Numbered from the stretch's first letter, positions 48,896 through 56,925 are shown. The stretch is 64,000 nucleotides of DNA from JALRBM01 sp964477195 (GCA_964477195.1 CAYZCX010000005.1:13158-77157), one strand, 5' to 3'. Numbers and translations are program-made. Notes: generated from the sequence alone by a model not told the origin.

Positions 48896-49498
48896 ATGAG
48901 AAAAATCACCGTATTAATGATGGTCACGATAGACGGCGTCATGCAATCACCCAGCGAGCCAGAAGAAGACACGTCGCTAGGTTTTAAACTTGGCGGCTGG
49001 GCCGTGCCGTTTGTTGATGGGGCGCTCGGCGAAATTATCGATAAAGAGATGAGCGAGTCGTTCGACATGCTGCTTGGCACCAAAACGTACGGGATATTTG
49101 CAGCGTACTGGCCAAAGCAGTCTGGCACCATCGCCGATGCGTTCAACAAAGCAACCAAATATGTCGTGTCAGACAAGCCAGTTGATCTTTCGTGGAAAGA
49201 GTCGATCGGCATCACGGGAGATGTCGTGTCGAAGCTTAAAACTCTCAAGCAAGAGGATGGACCGATGCTGCAAGTGTGGGGAAGTGGGAAGCTCATCCAA
49301 ACATTGCTAAAGAATGATCTCGTGGATGAACTGCGGCTTCGAATCTTCCCGGTCACAGTGGGGAGCGGCCAGCGCTTATTTGCGGAAGGAACTATTCCGG
49401 CCTCATTTGAGCTTACTGAGTCCGGTGCTTTGTCGAATGGTATCATTATCGCTAACTACAAAAGAGCTGGCGAATTCAAGACTGGTTCAATGAAATAG
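48896..49498 (+). CDS. Dihydrofolate reductase family protein (RibD C-terminal type), paralog 1
   Basis: 200 residues. The RibD-C/DHFR-like fold shows MMVTIDGVMQSPSEPEEDTS at the N-terminus, LLGTKTYGIFAAYW, YVVSDKPVDLSW, and GPMLQVWGSGKLIQTLLKND followed by LRLRIFPVTVGSGQRLF. These NADPH-dependent reductases are common next to AraC or TetR regulators; the physiological substrate is usually unknown. AAAGGATATATC precedes the ATG. The MFS gene follows after 9 bases. Confidence 0.9.
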   Translation: MRKITVLMMVTIDGVMQSPSEPEEDTSLGFKLGGWAVPFVDGALGEIIDKEMSESFDMLLGTKTYGIFAAYWPKQSGTIADAFNKATKYVVSDKPVDLSWKESIGITGDVVSKLKTLKQEDGPMLQVWGSGKLIQTLLKNDLVDELRLRIFPVTVGSGQRLFAEGTIPASFELTESGALSNGIIIANYKRAGEFKTGSMK

Positions 49499-49507
49499 GA
49501 ATAAATT

Positions 49508-50926
49508 ATGAAACAAGTAATAGATAAACTCACAAGACCGAAATACATACTTTGGGCGATTCTGGCACTCGTGCTGCTGGCTGACGCCCTAGATGTGATC
49601 GATGCAACAATTACAAACATTGCCGCACCTACCATCGCGAATGAACTTGGTGGTGGCGTCGGCCTCATTAAGTGGCTTGGACCGGCCTACATGCTCGCCA
49701 TGGGTGTCCTGCTCGTCGTCGGGGGACGGCTCGGTGACAAGTTCGGTCAGCGCAGGCTTTTCCTCATCGGTATGGGTGGATTCACTCTCGCCTCAGCGGT
49801 CGCCGGATTATCACCCGACCCGACCCTGCTGATCATCGCCCGAGTTGCCCAAGGAGCGTTCGGCGCGCTGCTCATTCCGCAGGGTATGGCCATCATGACA
49901 AAAACATTTGATAATGAAATGCTCGGCAAGGCCTTTGGCCTGTTTGGTCCGGTACTTGGTATTTCAAGCGTTATCGGCCCGGTCCTGGCTGGGTTCATCA
50001 TTAATGCCAACTTATTCGGTCTGTCATGGCGTCCGATTTTTCTCCTCAACCTTATCCTTGGCACCGTGGGGCTGATCGTCGCAGCCAAGATTCTACCGCG
50101 CGATGAAGGGGACCGGTCGGTCGTTATCGATAGCTGGGCATCCGGGTTGCTTGCGGGCACTATGCTCGGGCTACTATACGGCCTCATTGAGGGTTCAACC
50201 ACTGGCTGGAGCGCTATTCCTATCATCTCAATCGTTGTCGGCATGGCGTTTTTCGTCGCCTTTGCCTATCGTCAGCACACCGCAGCCCATCCACTCATCA
50301 AGCATTCGCTCTTCAAGAACCGAGGCTTCACCTCTGGAATGCTTGTAGGACTCGTCGGTTTCGCTGCTGGTACTGGTCTGATTTTCGTCTTGTCGCTGTT
50401 TATGCAGCTAGGAATGCACCTCAACGCACAGGATACTTCGCTTGGTCTCGTGCCACTAACCTTAGGGCTTATTGGTGCCGGATTCGCCGCCATGGGTGGC
50501 CTAGTGACGAAACTCGGACGCAAGCTTGTCTTCATTGGCCTCGCCATCAACCTCATCGGTTGTGGCTGGGTTCTCGCCCTAGTTGCCTACGCCGGGACAG
50601 GCGTGAGTATTTGGGCATTGATCCCAGCATTGTTCATTATTGGCGTAGGTATTGGCCTGTCATTCGCCACGATTCCTACAGTGGCACTCGGCGACGCAAA
50701 GCCCGATGAAGCTGGCAGCGCCAGCGGTGCATTTAGCTCCATGCAACAGCTCGCCTCAGCGATTGGGTCAGCCGCGGTCACCTCGGTCTTTTTCCAGGCA
50801 GCAACATCCGGGCTAGACCATGCGATGATAATAGCTCTTATCGTCGTACTAGGCTTTACGATACTCAGTATTCCATTTGTCGTTCTGATGCCTCGCAAGG
50901 CAGCCGCAGAATCTGTCGGCGAATAG
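49508..50926 (+). CDS. MFS drug exporter, DHA2 (14-helix) type
   Basis: 472 residues, about fourteen hydrophobic helices. Motif A GGRLGDKFGQRRLFL in the loop after helix 2 and motif C-like GPVLGISSVIGPVLAG in helix 5 mark the drug:H+ antiporters; DALDVIDATITNIAAPTIA in helix 1 is typical of EmrB/QacA-like DHA2 proteins. Probably exports a toxic compound in exchange for protons. Operon with reductase 1 (9-base gap). Confidence 0.93.
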   Translation: MKQVIDKLTRPKYILWAILALVLLADALDVIDATITNIAAPTIANELGGGVGLIKWLGPAYMLAMGVLLVVGGRLGDKFGQRRLFLIGMGGFTLASAVAGLSPDPTLLIIARVAQGAFGALLIPQGMAIMTKTFDNEMLGKAFGLFGPVLGISSVIGPVLAGFIINANLFGLSWRPIFLLNLILGTVGLIVAAKILPRDEGDRSVVIDSWASGLLAGTMLGLLYGLIEGSTTGWSAIPIISIVVGMAFFVAFAYRQHTAAHPLIKHSLFKNRGFTSGMLVGLVGFAAGTGLIFVLSLFMQLGMHLNAQDTSLGLVPLTLGLIGAGFAAMGGLVTKLGRKLVFIGLAINLIGCGWVLALVAYAGTGVSIWALIPALFIIGVGIGLSFATIPTVALGDAKPDEAGSASGAFSSMQQLASAIGSAAVTSVFFQAATSGLDHAMIIALIVVLGFTILSIPFVVLMPRKAAAESVGE

Positions 50927-50959
50927 ATTAACGAGAATACCCGCTACGAGTTGCGCGAA

Positions 50960-50987
50960 AAAATGTCCAAAATGTCCAATATTTATA
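50960..50987 (+). promoter_or_regulatory. Operator-like 28-base element, copy 2
   Basis: Identical to copy 1 except one base (core TGTCCAAAATGTCCAATA then TTTATA). TATAAT at 51000-51005 places it over the -35 of the reductase 2 gene. Confidence 0.6.
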
Positions 50988-51041
50988 CCTTCAGGTCATT
51001 ATAATAACTATTGTAAAACTACAAAAAGAAAGGATTACATT

Positions 51042-51644
51042 ATGAGAAAAATAATTGTGACAACAACAATTTCACTAGACGGTGTCATGCAAGGACCAGG
51101 CGGTGCCGAGGAAGATACGTCGGGTGGATTCAAATACGGTGGCTGGGCCGGGTCATTCGGCGACGATGTTTTTAACGAAGAATTTGCCAAAGAATTAGCG
51201 CCATCAGACTATCTTTTGGGTAAAACGACTTACGATATTTTTGCCGGCTACTGGCCGCAACATGCCGACTGGTGGCCTGGCATCGGTGATGGCATGAAGT
51301 ATGTCGTTTCAGATAAAGAGGTGGATCTTGGCTGGAAAAACACCCAACTGATTACCGGCGACGACATCTTAGGGCAAATCAAAAAAGTTAAAGAATCAGA
51401 GGGTGCCGATCTGCAAGTATGGGGAAGCGGGCAATTAGTCCAATTACTCCTAAAGAACGACCTCGTAGATGAGCTGTGGCTCAAGATCATTCCTGTCACG
51501 CTCGGTCCAGGCAAAAGACTGTTTGGCGACGGAACTATGCCAGTAGCCTTCAAGCTAATCCATAGTACTGTGACGCCAGGCGGTGTGACGATGAACCGCT
51601 ATGCGCGCGATGGCGACATCAAGCTCAGTACAATCGAAATTTAA
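51042..51644 (+). CDS. Dihydrofolate reductase family protein (RibD C-terminal type), paralog 2
   Basis: 200 residues, same length and motif order as 48896-49498: TISLDGVMQGPGGAEEDTS, LLGKTTYDIFAGYW, YVVSDKEVDLGW, DLQVWGSGQLVQLLLKND, IPVTLGPGKRLF. The pair arose by duplication with the MFS gene between. AAAGGATTACATT precedes the ATG. A bidirectional terminator follows. Function as above; the two copies may differ in substrate. Confidence 0.9.
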   Translation: MRKIIVTTTISLDGVMQGPGGAEEDTSGGFKYGGWAGSFGDDVFNEEFAKELAPSDYLLGKTTYDIFAGYWPQHADWWPGIGDGMKYVVSDKEVDLGWKNTQLITGDDILGQIKKVKESEGADLQVWGSGQLVQLLLKNDLVDELWLKIIPVTLGPGKRLFGDGTMPVAFKLIHSTVTPGGVTMNRYARDGDIKLSTIEI

Positions 51645-51669
51645 CTCGATAACTGTCGTGTCAGAATAT

Positions 51670-51697
51670 AAAAGAGTCCGAATCTCGGACTCTTTTT
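51670..51697. terminator. Bidirectional rho-independent terminator
   Basis: AAAAGAGTCCGA (51670-51681) with TCGGACTCTTTTT (51685-51697), three-base loop. Confidence 0.85.
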
Positions 51698-51788
51698 GCT
51701 ACCTCGTGTAAAACCGGTGACGGTCGCTAGAACGTACCGCTCTTCGACCATATGCTTTTATCAGACTTTTTATATTAACTTCGAGCCC

Positions 51789-51817
51789 TTGATTACATAG
51801 GACAATAATTATATCCT
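51789..51817 (+). promoter_or_regulatory. Promoter with inverted repeat
   Basis: TTGATT (51789-51794), 17 bases, TATCCT (51812-51817). TAGGA (51798-51802) and TCCTA (51814-51818) form an inverted repeat over the spacer and -10, a possible operator. Confidence 0.4.
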
Positions 51818-51852
51818 ACATACGTCTACTACTTTATGATGAGGTGATGTAG

Positions 51853-52746
51853 TTGAGAAACATTTTGCAAGCCACCACGGGATTGACTGTGGGAGCGGGG
51901 GCCATTGTCGCGATCGACAGTAGCCTTGGCATATTGAGAGGAGGCGATAGCAACCCAAAGATCGTACGGATTGAGCGTCAACCAGACGCACCAAATCGTC
52001 TCATCGTCCTCTTCCACGGCTACAATGGTCACGGCAAATCTCTTGTTTGGCTTCTGGGCCCCACTTTGTCGGCCTACGGTACCGTTGTAGGGTTCGAGCC
52101 CACAGGTGCTCGGTACGACAACGAAAAAGTCCTGGATGCTGCCGATGAGACAGTCAGTAGCTATTCTTCAGACGAGATCATAGCATACGGTGAATCATTT
52201 GGCAGCATGACAGTAGCCGACTGGCTACGCCGGCACCCCTCGCTCTTTCTGAAGTCCTGGGTACTGAACGCATCCCCGAGCGGATTGAGTGATGCTCTAG
52301 GTGCCGGTAGTTGGGTGAAGGTTTTTGACTGGCTCCATGGTGGACCTCTTTCGACCGCACTGCTTCGCTTGGGGCAGCGCCACGGAATGAGCTTGCCATC
52401 ACTCGAGCCCAATGCAAGTGTCGAAGCTATGGAGCTAGCGTGTCAGTTGGCGCTCCAGATCACGGCGCCGATGATATTCGGCGAGGTAAGCTACATTAGG
52501 AACTTCACTCCGCCACGTCCTGGTGAATTCGCCGGGCGAGTAGAAGCCTCGCGGTATATCCATGCACCTGCTCCTCGGGGTCACGATGGGCGCATTAGGG
52601 TAGGCGACGCGTCTCCGGTCTGGAAATCCGCTCTCGGTGCTGCGAACTTCCAGAATATCGTTGTCGATTCTTGGGAAGAAGAAACTCACACTCCAACCGC
52701 GGAACGTCCGAGCGGTGTCCTCGATCAGCTTATTGCCGTATTGTAG
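51853..52746 (+). CDS. Alpha/beta-hydrolase-like protein
   Basis: 297 residues from TTG 51853 with GAGGTGAT upstream; no better start codon is present. Oxyanion motif LFHGYNGHG near 55, nucleophile elbow YGESFGSM (GxSxG) near 115, and a late His (THTPTAERPS) near 282 as the possible triad member. The N-terminal 25 residues are hydrophobic (LTVGAGAIVAIDSSLGIL) and may anchor or export it. GC-rich single unit. Esterase, lipase or peptidase; substrate unknown. Confidence 0.75.
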   Translation: MRNILQATTGLTVGAGAIVAIDSSLGILRGGDSNPKIVRIERQPDAPNRLIVLFHGYNGHGKSLVWLLGPTLSAYGTVVGFEPTGARYDNEKVLDAADETVSSYSSDEIIAYGESFGSMTVADWLRRHPSLFLKSWVLNASPSGLSDALGAGSWVKVFDWLHGGPLSTALLRLGQRHGMSLPSLEPNASVEAMELACQLALQITAPMIFGEVSYIRNFTPPRPGEFAGRVEASRYIHAPAPRGHDGRIRVGDASPVWKSALGAANFQNIVVDSWEEETHTPTAERPSGVLDQLIAVL

Positions 52747-52752
52747 TAGACG

Positions 52753-52790
52753 AAAGCCCCGTCTCCATTAGTCAGGTGGAGACGGGGTTT
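52753..52790 (+). terminator. Rho-independent terminator
   Basis: CCCCGTCTCCA with TGGAGACGGGG (52757-52787), then TTTCATC. Confidence 0.7.
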
Positions 52791-52798
52791 CATCATAC

Positions 52799-52833
52799 TT
52801 GCACTATTTTCAAATATATTTCTATAGTATAAT
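52799..52833 (+). promoter_or_regulatory. Promoter of the cysteine-hydrolase fragment
   Basis: TTGCAC (52799-52804), 18 bases, TATAGT (52823-52828), with TATAAT overlapping at 52828-52833. The leader of about 110 bases holds two small hairpins, CACCA/TGGTG (near 52860) and CTCT/AGAG (near 52885). Confidence 0.55.
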
Positions 52834-52949
52834 CACGTTTAAGTAACCGGGATTGGAGCACCATAGTATTGGTGAGTATGTCTCTATTTTGAGAGCTTGT
52901 CCCTGTTGCGGATCGTTAACATCCAAAACTGTAATTAGGAGTGGCCGTT

Positions 52950-53225
52950 ATGGCACGTAATGTGCAGCTCGTGGTCATCGACCCGCAGTACGACTTCATG
53001 GACTACCCCGACTCGGCGCTGCCGGTGCCGGGTGCTCACGACGACATGGTGCAGCTGGCCGCGATGGTCGACCGTATCGGCAACAAGCTGGATGACATCC
53101 ACGTGACGCTCGACAGCCACCAGCTCGTTGACGTCGGCCACCCCACTTTCCAAACCGCAAAAAGCACCTTCTTACAAAGGTGCTTTTTGATAATTTCCAT
53201 GGCTGGGCATAAAGAACGATTATAG
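52950..53225 (+). pseudogene. N-terminal fragment of an isochorismatase/nicotinamidase-like cysteine hydrolase
   Basis: From ATG 52950 (AGGAG eight bases upstream) about 70 residues read as the start of a cysteine hydrolase: LVVIDPQYDFMDYPDSALPV with the catalytic Asp, PGAHDDM, then DDIHVTLDSHQLVDVGHP. After about 53150 the similarity and the GC-rich codon use stop and the frame runs through a terminator hairpin (53159-53188). The catalytic Lys and Cys are missing. So the gene lost its 3' two thirds, and what remains is expressed from an intact promoter, or is dead. Confidence 0.6.
53159..53188 (+). terminator. Rho-independent terminator inside the fragment frame
   Basis: AAAAAGCACCTT (53159-53170) with AAGGTGCTTTTT (53177-53188). 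Confidence 0.8.
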
Positions 53226-53337
53226 AACCTTGATAGGAACGGATGACCTGGATTTTGTCGAAAAAGTTAGTCAGGAAGCTGATCTATTTATGATAAACCC
53301 AATCCCTCTGACAAATGATAATCACGAAAACGCGTAA
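53218..53337 (+). pseudogene. Possible C-terminal gene remnant
   Basis: An open frame of 39 codons without start, ending at TAA 53335, reading in part DDLDFVEKVSQEADLFMINP. The codon use looks coding but it has no start, promoter or ribosome site, and its end overlaps the convergent cytidine deaminase gene. It may be the leftover end of a gene deleted together with the rest of the cysteine hydrolase. Confidence 0.25.
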
Positions 53338-53729
53338 GGCATGAGTTCATCTGCCTCTATCACCTCTAGCTTCCCACTATTATCTATTATGACCTTCAAC
53401 GGCGTATTATAGCTAAAAAGCTGGCGGCACCATCCACAGCCATTAACAACTTCAAATGAGTCGGTTCCAGGGAAATACTTTACGCCGACAACAGTGTCAA
53501 AATCATGCTCACCGTCGTTCAAGGCGGCATATATAGCCATTGTTTCGGCACAGGCACTGGTATTACGCACACGGTATTTCAGATTAATTCCTGTATATAT
53601 CTTGCCGCTTTTTGTTCGTAATGCACCGCCGATACTAATAAAGTCTTCTTGAAACCGTTCTTTCGCATGTTTGGCCGCAATTTCAATAAGCTCAGTATCT
53701 TTAGGGTTTAGGGATGATTTATCTTGCAT
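53322..53729 (-). CDS. Cytidine deaminase family protein
   Basis: 135 residues. The zinc site is visible: SACAETMAIYAAL (Cys-Ala-Glu, with Cys as ligand and Glu as the proton shuttle) and NGCGWCRQL (two Cys ligands; the usual Pro before Cys is Gly). NLKYRV near 50 is the substrate Asn/Phe region. Tetrameric-type CDA size. It converts (deoxy)cytidine to (deoxy)uridine, or blasticidin-like substrates. Some core promoter character; the convergent remnant overlaps its end. Confidence 0.88.
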   Translation of the reverse strand: MQDKSSLNPKDTELIEIAAKHAKERFQEDFISIGGALRTKSGKIYTGINLKYRVRNTSACAETMAIYAALNDGEHDFDTVVGVKYFPGTDSFEVVNGCGWCRQLFSYNTPLKVIIDNSGKLEVIEADELMPYAFS

Positions 53730-53838
53730 GTTATCAGTATATCAAAATGAGCTTCTTCTGGAGTTACATAAAACAAACCGCGAATATTTCATGATCTGAA
53801 AAGTTTGGTTATACTATACGCCCCAAAATAACCAAACC

Positions 53839-53868
53839 AAAAATACCTCATCCTACAGAGGTATTTTT
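53839..53868 (-). terminator. Terminator of tRNA-Gln
   Basis: AAAAATACCTC (53839-53849) with GAGGTATTTTT (53858-53868), symmetric, just downstream of the minus-strand tRNA. Confidence 0.8.
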
Positions 53869-53890
53869 GGAATTGATAAATATAATTTCA

Positions 53891-53965
53891 TGGCTGGGGT
53901 GGAGGGATTCGAACCCCCGAATGCATGGACCAAAACCATGTGCCTTACCACTTGGCGACACCCCA
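53891..53965 (-). tRNA. tRNA-Gln (anticodon TTG)
   Basis: On the minus strand TGGGGTG begins the acceptor stem and CACCCCAG-CCA ends it; the T arm reads GGGGGTTCGAATCCCTC and the anticodon arm is CATGG-TTTTGGT-CCATG with TTG at positions 34-36. CCA is encoded. The only tRNA in the window. Confidence 0.95.
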
Positions 53966-54102
53966 ATAGCCCTGTTAGTATACCATATTCTCCATTTTTT
54001 AGACTAGCTTCTCATAGGTCAAGGTTATGAAAAAGTGATTAAGCTCACGAAATTGTAATCATAATTGATTTTCTAGAAATCAGGCCTTGGTATACTGGTT
54101 AT

Positions 54103-54543
54103 GTGACTACTGCACTTGAAAATGAGTTGTGCCCTCGCTGTGGACAGCGAGACAATCGGGCGGTGACCGTTACCGCGGTTTTCGTTCGCCACGGGAAGAT
54201 CCTTTTGACAAAGCGAGAGGAGGAGCCGCACGCAGGCCACTGGTCGCTTCTCAGCGGATATGTCGAGAAAGGCCAAACGACAGTTCAGGCAGCCATCGCC
54301 GGAAGCTGGGAAAAAGCGCGCATGTACGGCCAAAATCCTGTGCTCATCGGGGTTTTCGACGACCCTGGTCGTCATCCCAAGCAGGAGATTTCGGTTGCTT
54401 ACGCTTTTGCCGCCGACGATGGAGCCCACTTTTCCACGGGCGATCCACGAGAGGCCGAGGTGGGGTGGTTCGATCCCCACAGCTTGCCGCCACTCGCGTT
54501 CGACCACGCCAAGATCATCGCCACACTGGTGGCGCGTCAGTAA
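54103..54543 (+). CDS. NUDIX-fold protein with degenerate Nudix box
   Basis: 146 residues from GTG 54103; TATACT ends six bases before it (leaderless, extended TGG). Starts with a half zinc ribbon LCPRCGQRD, then the Nudix fold: VTVTAVFVRHGKILLTKREE, HWSLLSGYVEKGQTTVQAA and a C-terminal GWFDPHSLPPLAF. The box GX5EX7REUXEEXGU is broken: after the first Gly and Glu the helix reads IAGSWEKARMYG, lacking the catalytic REXXEE glutamates. Probably binds nucleotides without hydrolysing them, or acts as a regulator. Confidence 0.75.
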   Translation: MTTALENELCPRCGQRDNRAVTVTAVFVRHGKILLTKREEEPHAGHWSLLSGYVEKGQTTVQAAIAGSWEKARMYGQNPVLIGVFDDPGRHPKQEISVAYAFAADDGAHFSTGDPREAEVGWFDPHSLPPLAFDHAKIIATLVARQ

Positions 54544-54549
54544 TCACCA

Positions 54550-54578
54550 GTACCCGTTTGCAGCCAGCAGGCGGGTAC
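54550..54578 (+). terminator. Hairpin behind the Nudix gene
   Basis: GTACCCG (54550-54556) with CGGGTAC (54572-54578); no U-run. Confidence 0.45.
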
Positions 54579-54592
54579 CCCTACCAAATATA

Positions 54593-54621
54593 TTGACTTT
54601 ATATTCAAAAAGTGTTATGAT
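54593..54621 (+). promoter_or_regulatory. Promoter of accessory gene 54668
   Basis: TTGACT (54593-54598), 17 bases, TATGAT (54616-54621). Confidence 0.65.
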
Positions 54622-54667
54622 CGCTTAGCCAAAACAGGCTATTCATCTGAAGAAGGGAAGCTTCAGG

Positions 54668-54958
54668 GTGGCAACGTTACCCAGTGAGTTTTTCAGGATG
54701 CGCAACATGGAAGATCCGCGTCGGCTCGAGCGCTCCATCAGGGAGCTCGACGCTCCCGGCACTGCCGTGGAGATACTCGAGGCCAAGGTCGAGGCATACC
54801 TGGCCCGTGCTCCGCGGAGTGCTGAGCCCGTTGAAGTTCCGATGGACAACGAGCCCATGGGCGTCCGTGGCGCCGTTATCAGCAAGTACGAGCATCTGAC
54901 CTGGCTGGTCGAAGACATCGGCGGCCCGCCGGGCAAGCGGTGCCTCCGCTTCTCCTGA
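54668..54958 (+). CDS. Small hypothetical protein, accessory
   Basis: 96 residues from GTG 54668 (an in-frame ATG at 54698 is possible). Helical, acidic/basic N-terminal half (PRRLERSIRELDAPGTAVEI), no motif, no membrane helix. Complete unit with promoter and strong terminator; GC-rich. Function unknown. Confidence 0.55.
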   Translation: MATLPSEFFRMRNMEDPRRLERSIRELDAPGTAVEILEAKVEAYLARAPRSAEPVEVPMDNEPMGVRGAVISKYEHLTWLVEDIGGPPGKRCLRFS

Positions 54959-54967
54959 TATCAGATG

Positions 54968-55005
54968 AATAAGGCCGATCCCATCGCGGATCGGCCTTAT
55001 TTTTT
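54968..55005 (+). terminator. Rho-independent terminator
   Basis: AATAAGGCCGATCC with GGATCGGCCTTATT (54968-55001), then T-run. It also faces the end of the convergent gene 55015-56130. Confidence 0.85.
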
Positions 55006-55014
55006 GGCCTCATT

Positions 55015-56130
55015 TTATAGTGGCGCCAATAATTCCTGAGCGCGACGCTTATACATTGCGCTATCTTGCGCCGTTACAACAAATCGCGGTGGAATCGATC
55101 CATTTGCCGTCATATTTGCACCTCGATAGCCAAGTGCACGAACAGTCTGCGCATTTATGGGCGGAGAGTATGTGTCGGGTCTTCGAAGGGAAGCGGCGGT
55201 TATGATATTCTCTATCGATTCATCTGTATCAAGTGGCGCAAATTGGTACAGCCCTCTCTCAAAGCCCAATACTTGCCGTAGCGCAATAACCGCCTGAAGA
55301 TCATGGACCGAGAGCGCTGGATAGTTTTTGAGTTCTCGTCCCTCGGCCTGCCGTCGTAATTGCTCTTGCTTATGACGCTCTTCGGCACGGGCTCGATGAC
55401 GCACGAAAATATCGCTGATCTCCGGGTGAACACCTAATCGTGTCAATTCCTCGGCACCAGTAAATGTCACGCTAGGATGGCGTGTAATATCCGAGGGGAC
55501 ATTGTACATATCACCCGGATAATTTATATAGGCATCAAGCGCACTTAACATATCGACATCGACGTTAAATGCCAGCTTACTATAAATAGCTCTTTCGGAT
55601 ATATGAAACCCGGCTTGTGCGGCGAGATGGCCAAGTTTCCGACGAATCGTAGGAATCTGTTGTATTCTCGAAATCTCACTAAATGGACCGCCTACAACTG
55701 GGTGAATCCGACCTGAAAGCGAATCCATATAGCGAAGAGCATCATCAAAGTCGCCAGCAATCGCTGCTCGCCCCTGACCATGAGCATCGCCATAGATATC
55801 ATAATCTTCATGCCGCACATGCGCCTGATGAGGAATAGGAGAAGTGATGGAAGTATCTTCGATATCGAGCCCCGAAAACACCGGAACATCCACTCCAGCT
55901 CGCTCAAAAAGTCCTGCCATACGTGCCGTGTGCAATCGATGAACTGCGCGCGAATCTTCGATATTGCGTGAAGCATCCGGAGCGCCGTCCTCATAATTTA
56001 CCGCCGTGGCCGATACAACCACTCCGGCAAGACGAACTTCATCATTATCAAATCCCTTCAGCGCACCCCACGCACATGCCTGATTGTCGGCGTTTGGGCC
56101 GTCAACAAATACCATCACGCGCTCAGTCAC
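55015..56130 (-). CDS. Hypothetical protein, distantly nucleoside-hydrolase-like
   Basis: 371 residues, ATG at 56130 preceded by AAAAAGGAGACATCT. The N-terminus VMVFVDGPNADNQACAWGALKGF, followed by LAGVVVSATAVNYEDG and VDVPVFSGLDIED, follows the order of nucleoside hydrolases (DxDPGxDDalA, then the PVyaG segment), but the aspartate cluster is changed to DGPNADNQ and the HG loop near 120 is GDAHGQGRAAI. This assignment is weak. The C-terminal 120 residues are helical and basic. AT-leaning codons. It is divergent from the Crp/Fnr gene with the TGTGA-N6-TCACA site between them. Confidence 0.5.
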   Translation of the reverse strand: MTERVMVFVDGPNADNQACAWGALKGFDNDEVRLAGVVVSATAVNYEDGAPDASRNIEDSRAVHRLHTARMAGLFERAGVDVPVFSGLDIEDTSITSPIPHQAHVRHEDYDIYGDAHGQGRAAIAGDFDDALRYMDSLSGRIHPVVGGPFSEISRIQQIPTIRRKLGHLAAQAGFHISERAIYSKLAFNVDVDMLSALDAYINYPGDMYNVPSDITRHPSVTFTGAEELTRLGVHPEISDIFVRHRARAEERHKQEQLRRQAEGRELKNYPALSVHDLQAVIALRQVLGFERGLYQFAPLDTDESIENIITAASLRRPDTYSPPINAQTVRALGYRGANMTANGSIPPRFVVTAQDSAMYKRRAQELLAPL

Positions 56131-56229
56131 AAGATGTCTCCTTTTTACTTTTACTAGTTTATGAGTATGACACAGAACGTATGTATAATTCCATAATCAC
56201 AAAAATATTAAGAGGTGATTAAAAGTTGT

Positions 56230-56245
56230 TGTGAGATATATCACA
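56230..56245 (+). promoter_or_regulatory. CRP/FNR-type palindrome TGTGA-N6-TCACA
   Basis: A perfect consensus CRP-like site at 56230-56245. TAAACT (56266-56271) and ATG 56278 six bases later imply a leaderless start, which puts the site centre about 40-41 bases upstream, the class II activator position. Confidence 0.65.
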
Positions 56246-56277
56246 TTTGTGGACTATCGGAGTGGTAAACTCAAATC

Positions 56278-56925
56278 ATGAATGGTGCGGGGAAGGCAAA
56301 GGCCGAAGGGTTCTTCAGGCGATACAATACAAAAACCTACAAAAAAGATCAGGTTATACTTCTCGCTAACGATAAGCCAAAATACGCTTACTATATAACC
56401 GAGGGATGGGTGAAGCAGTACGATATCACCCAAAAGGGAAATGAAGTTGTCGTTAATGTTTTCAAGCCAGGTAGTTCTTTTTTGACCCTCACCGCGCTAA
56501 CCGGCCTCCCGAGCTCATATTACTTTTCAGCGGGAAGCAATGTCAGTATGTATTGTGTGCCTATAAAAGATGCGACAATATTCGTCAGCCGCAACCCGGA
56601 CGTCCTCAAAGACATGCTCATTAGCGCATACATAGGATACGAAGACTTATTGCGCCGCATGACCTACCTTATGAAAGGTGGGGCAAGTGGAAGAGTGATC
56701 TTTGAGATCTTATTTGAAGTTCGTGGCCAAAATGGCAGAATCCTCGGAAATGTTCGTTCACTGTCTATCACCGAGTCCGATCTCGCACTTCGCGCCGGGC
56801 TTTCCCGCGAAACCGTCAGCCGTGAAATATCCAGCCTCAAAAAGAAAAAACTCCTCGCCGATTCTCAAAAAGTTAAGGTGTTGAACATTAAAAAACTCGA
56901 ATCAGAACTCGAAGCGCTTTTTTAA
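56278..56925 (+). CDS. Crp/Fnr family transcriptional regulator
   Basis: 215 residues. N-terminal cyclic-nucleotide-binding-like beta roll (VILLANDKPKYAYYITEGWV; VVVNVFKPGSSFLTL) without the canonical RS/T cAMP residues, a long dimer helix, and the winged helix with ITESDLALRAGLSRETVSREISSLKKK, where SRETVSRE is the recognition helix. It has no FNR-type iron-sulfur cysteines. The consensus palindrome before its own gene suggests autoregulation. Confidence 0.9.
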   Translation: MNGAGKAKAEGFFRRYNTKTYKKDQVILLANDKPKYAYYITEGWVKQYDITQKGNEVVVNVFKPGSSFLTLTALTGLPSSYYFSAGSNVSMYCVPIKDATIFVSRNPDVLKDMLISAYIGYEDLLRRMTYLMKGGASGRVIFEILFEVRGQNGRILGNVRSLSITESDLALRAGLSRETVSREISSLKKKKLLADSQKVKVLNIKKLESELEALF

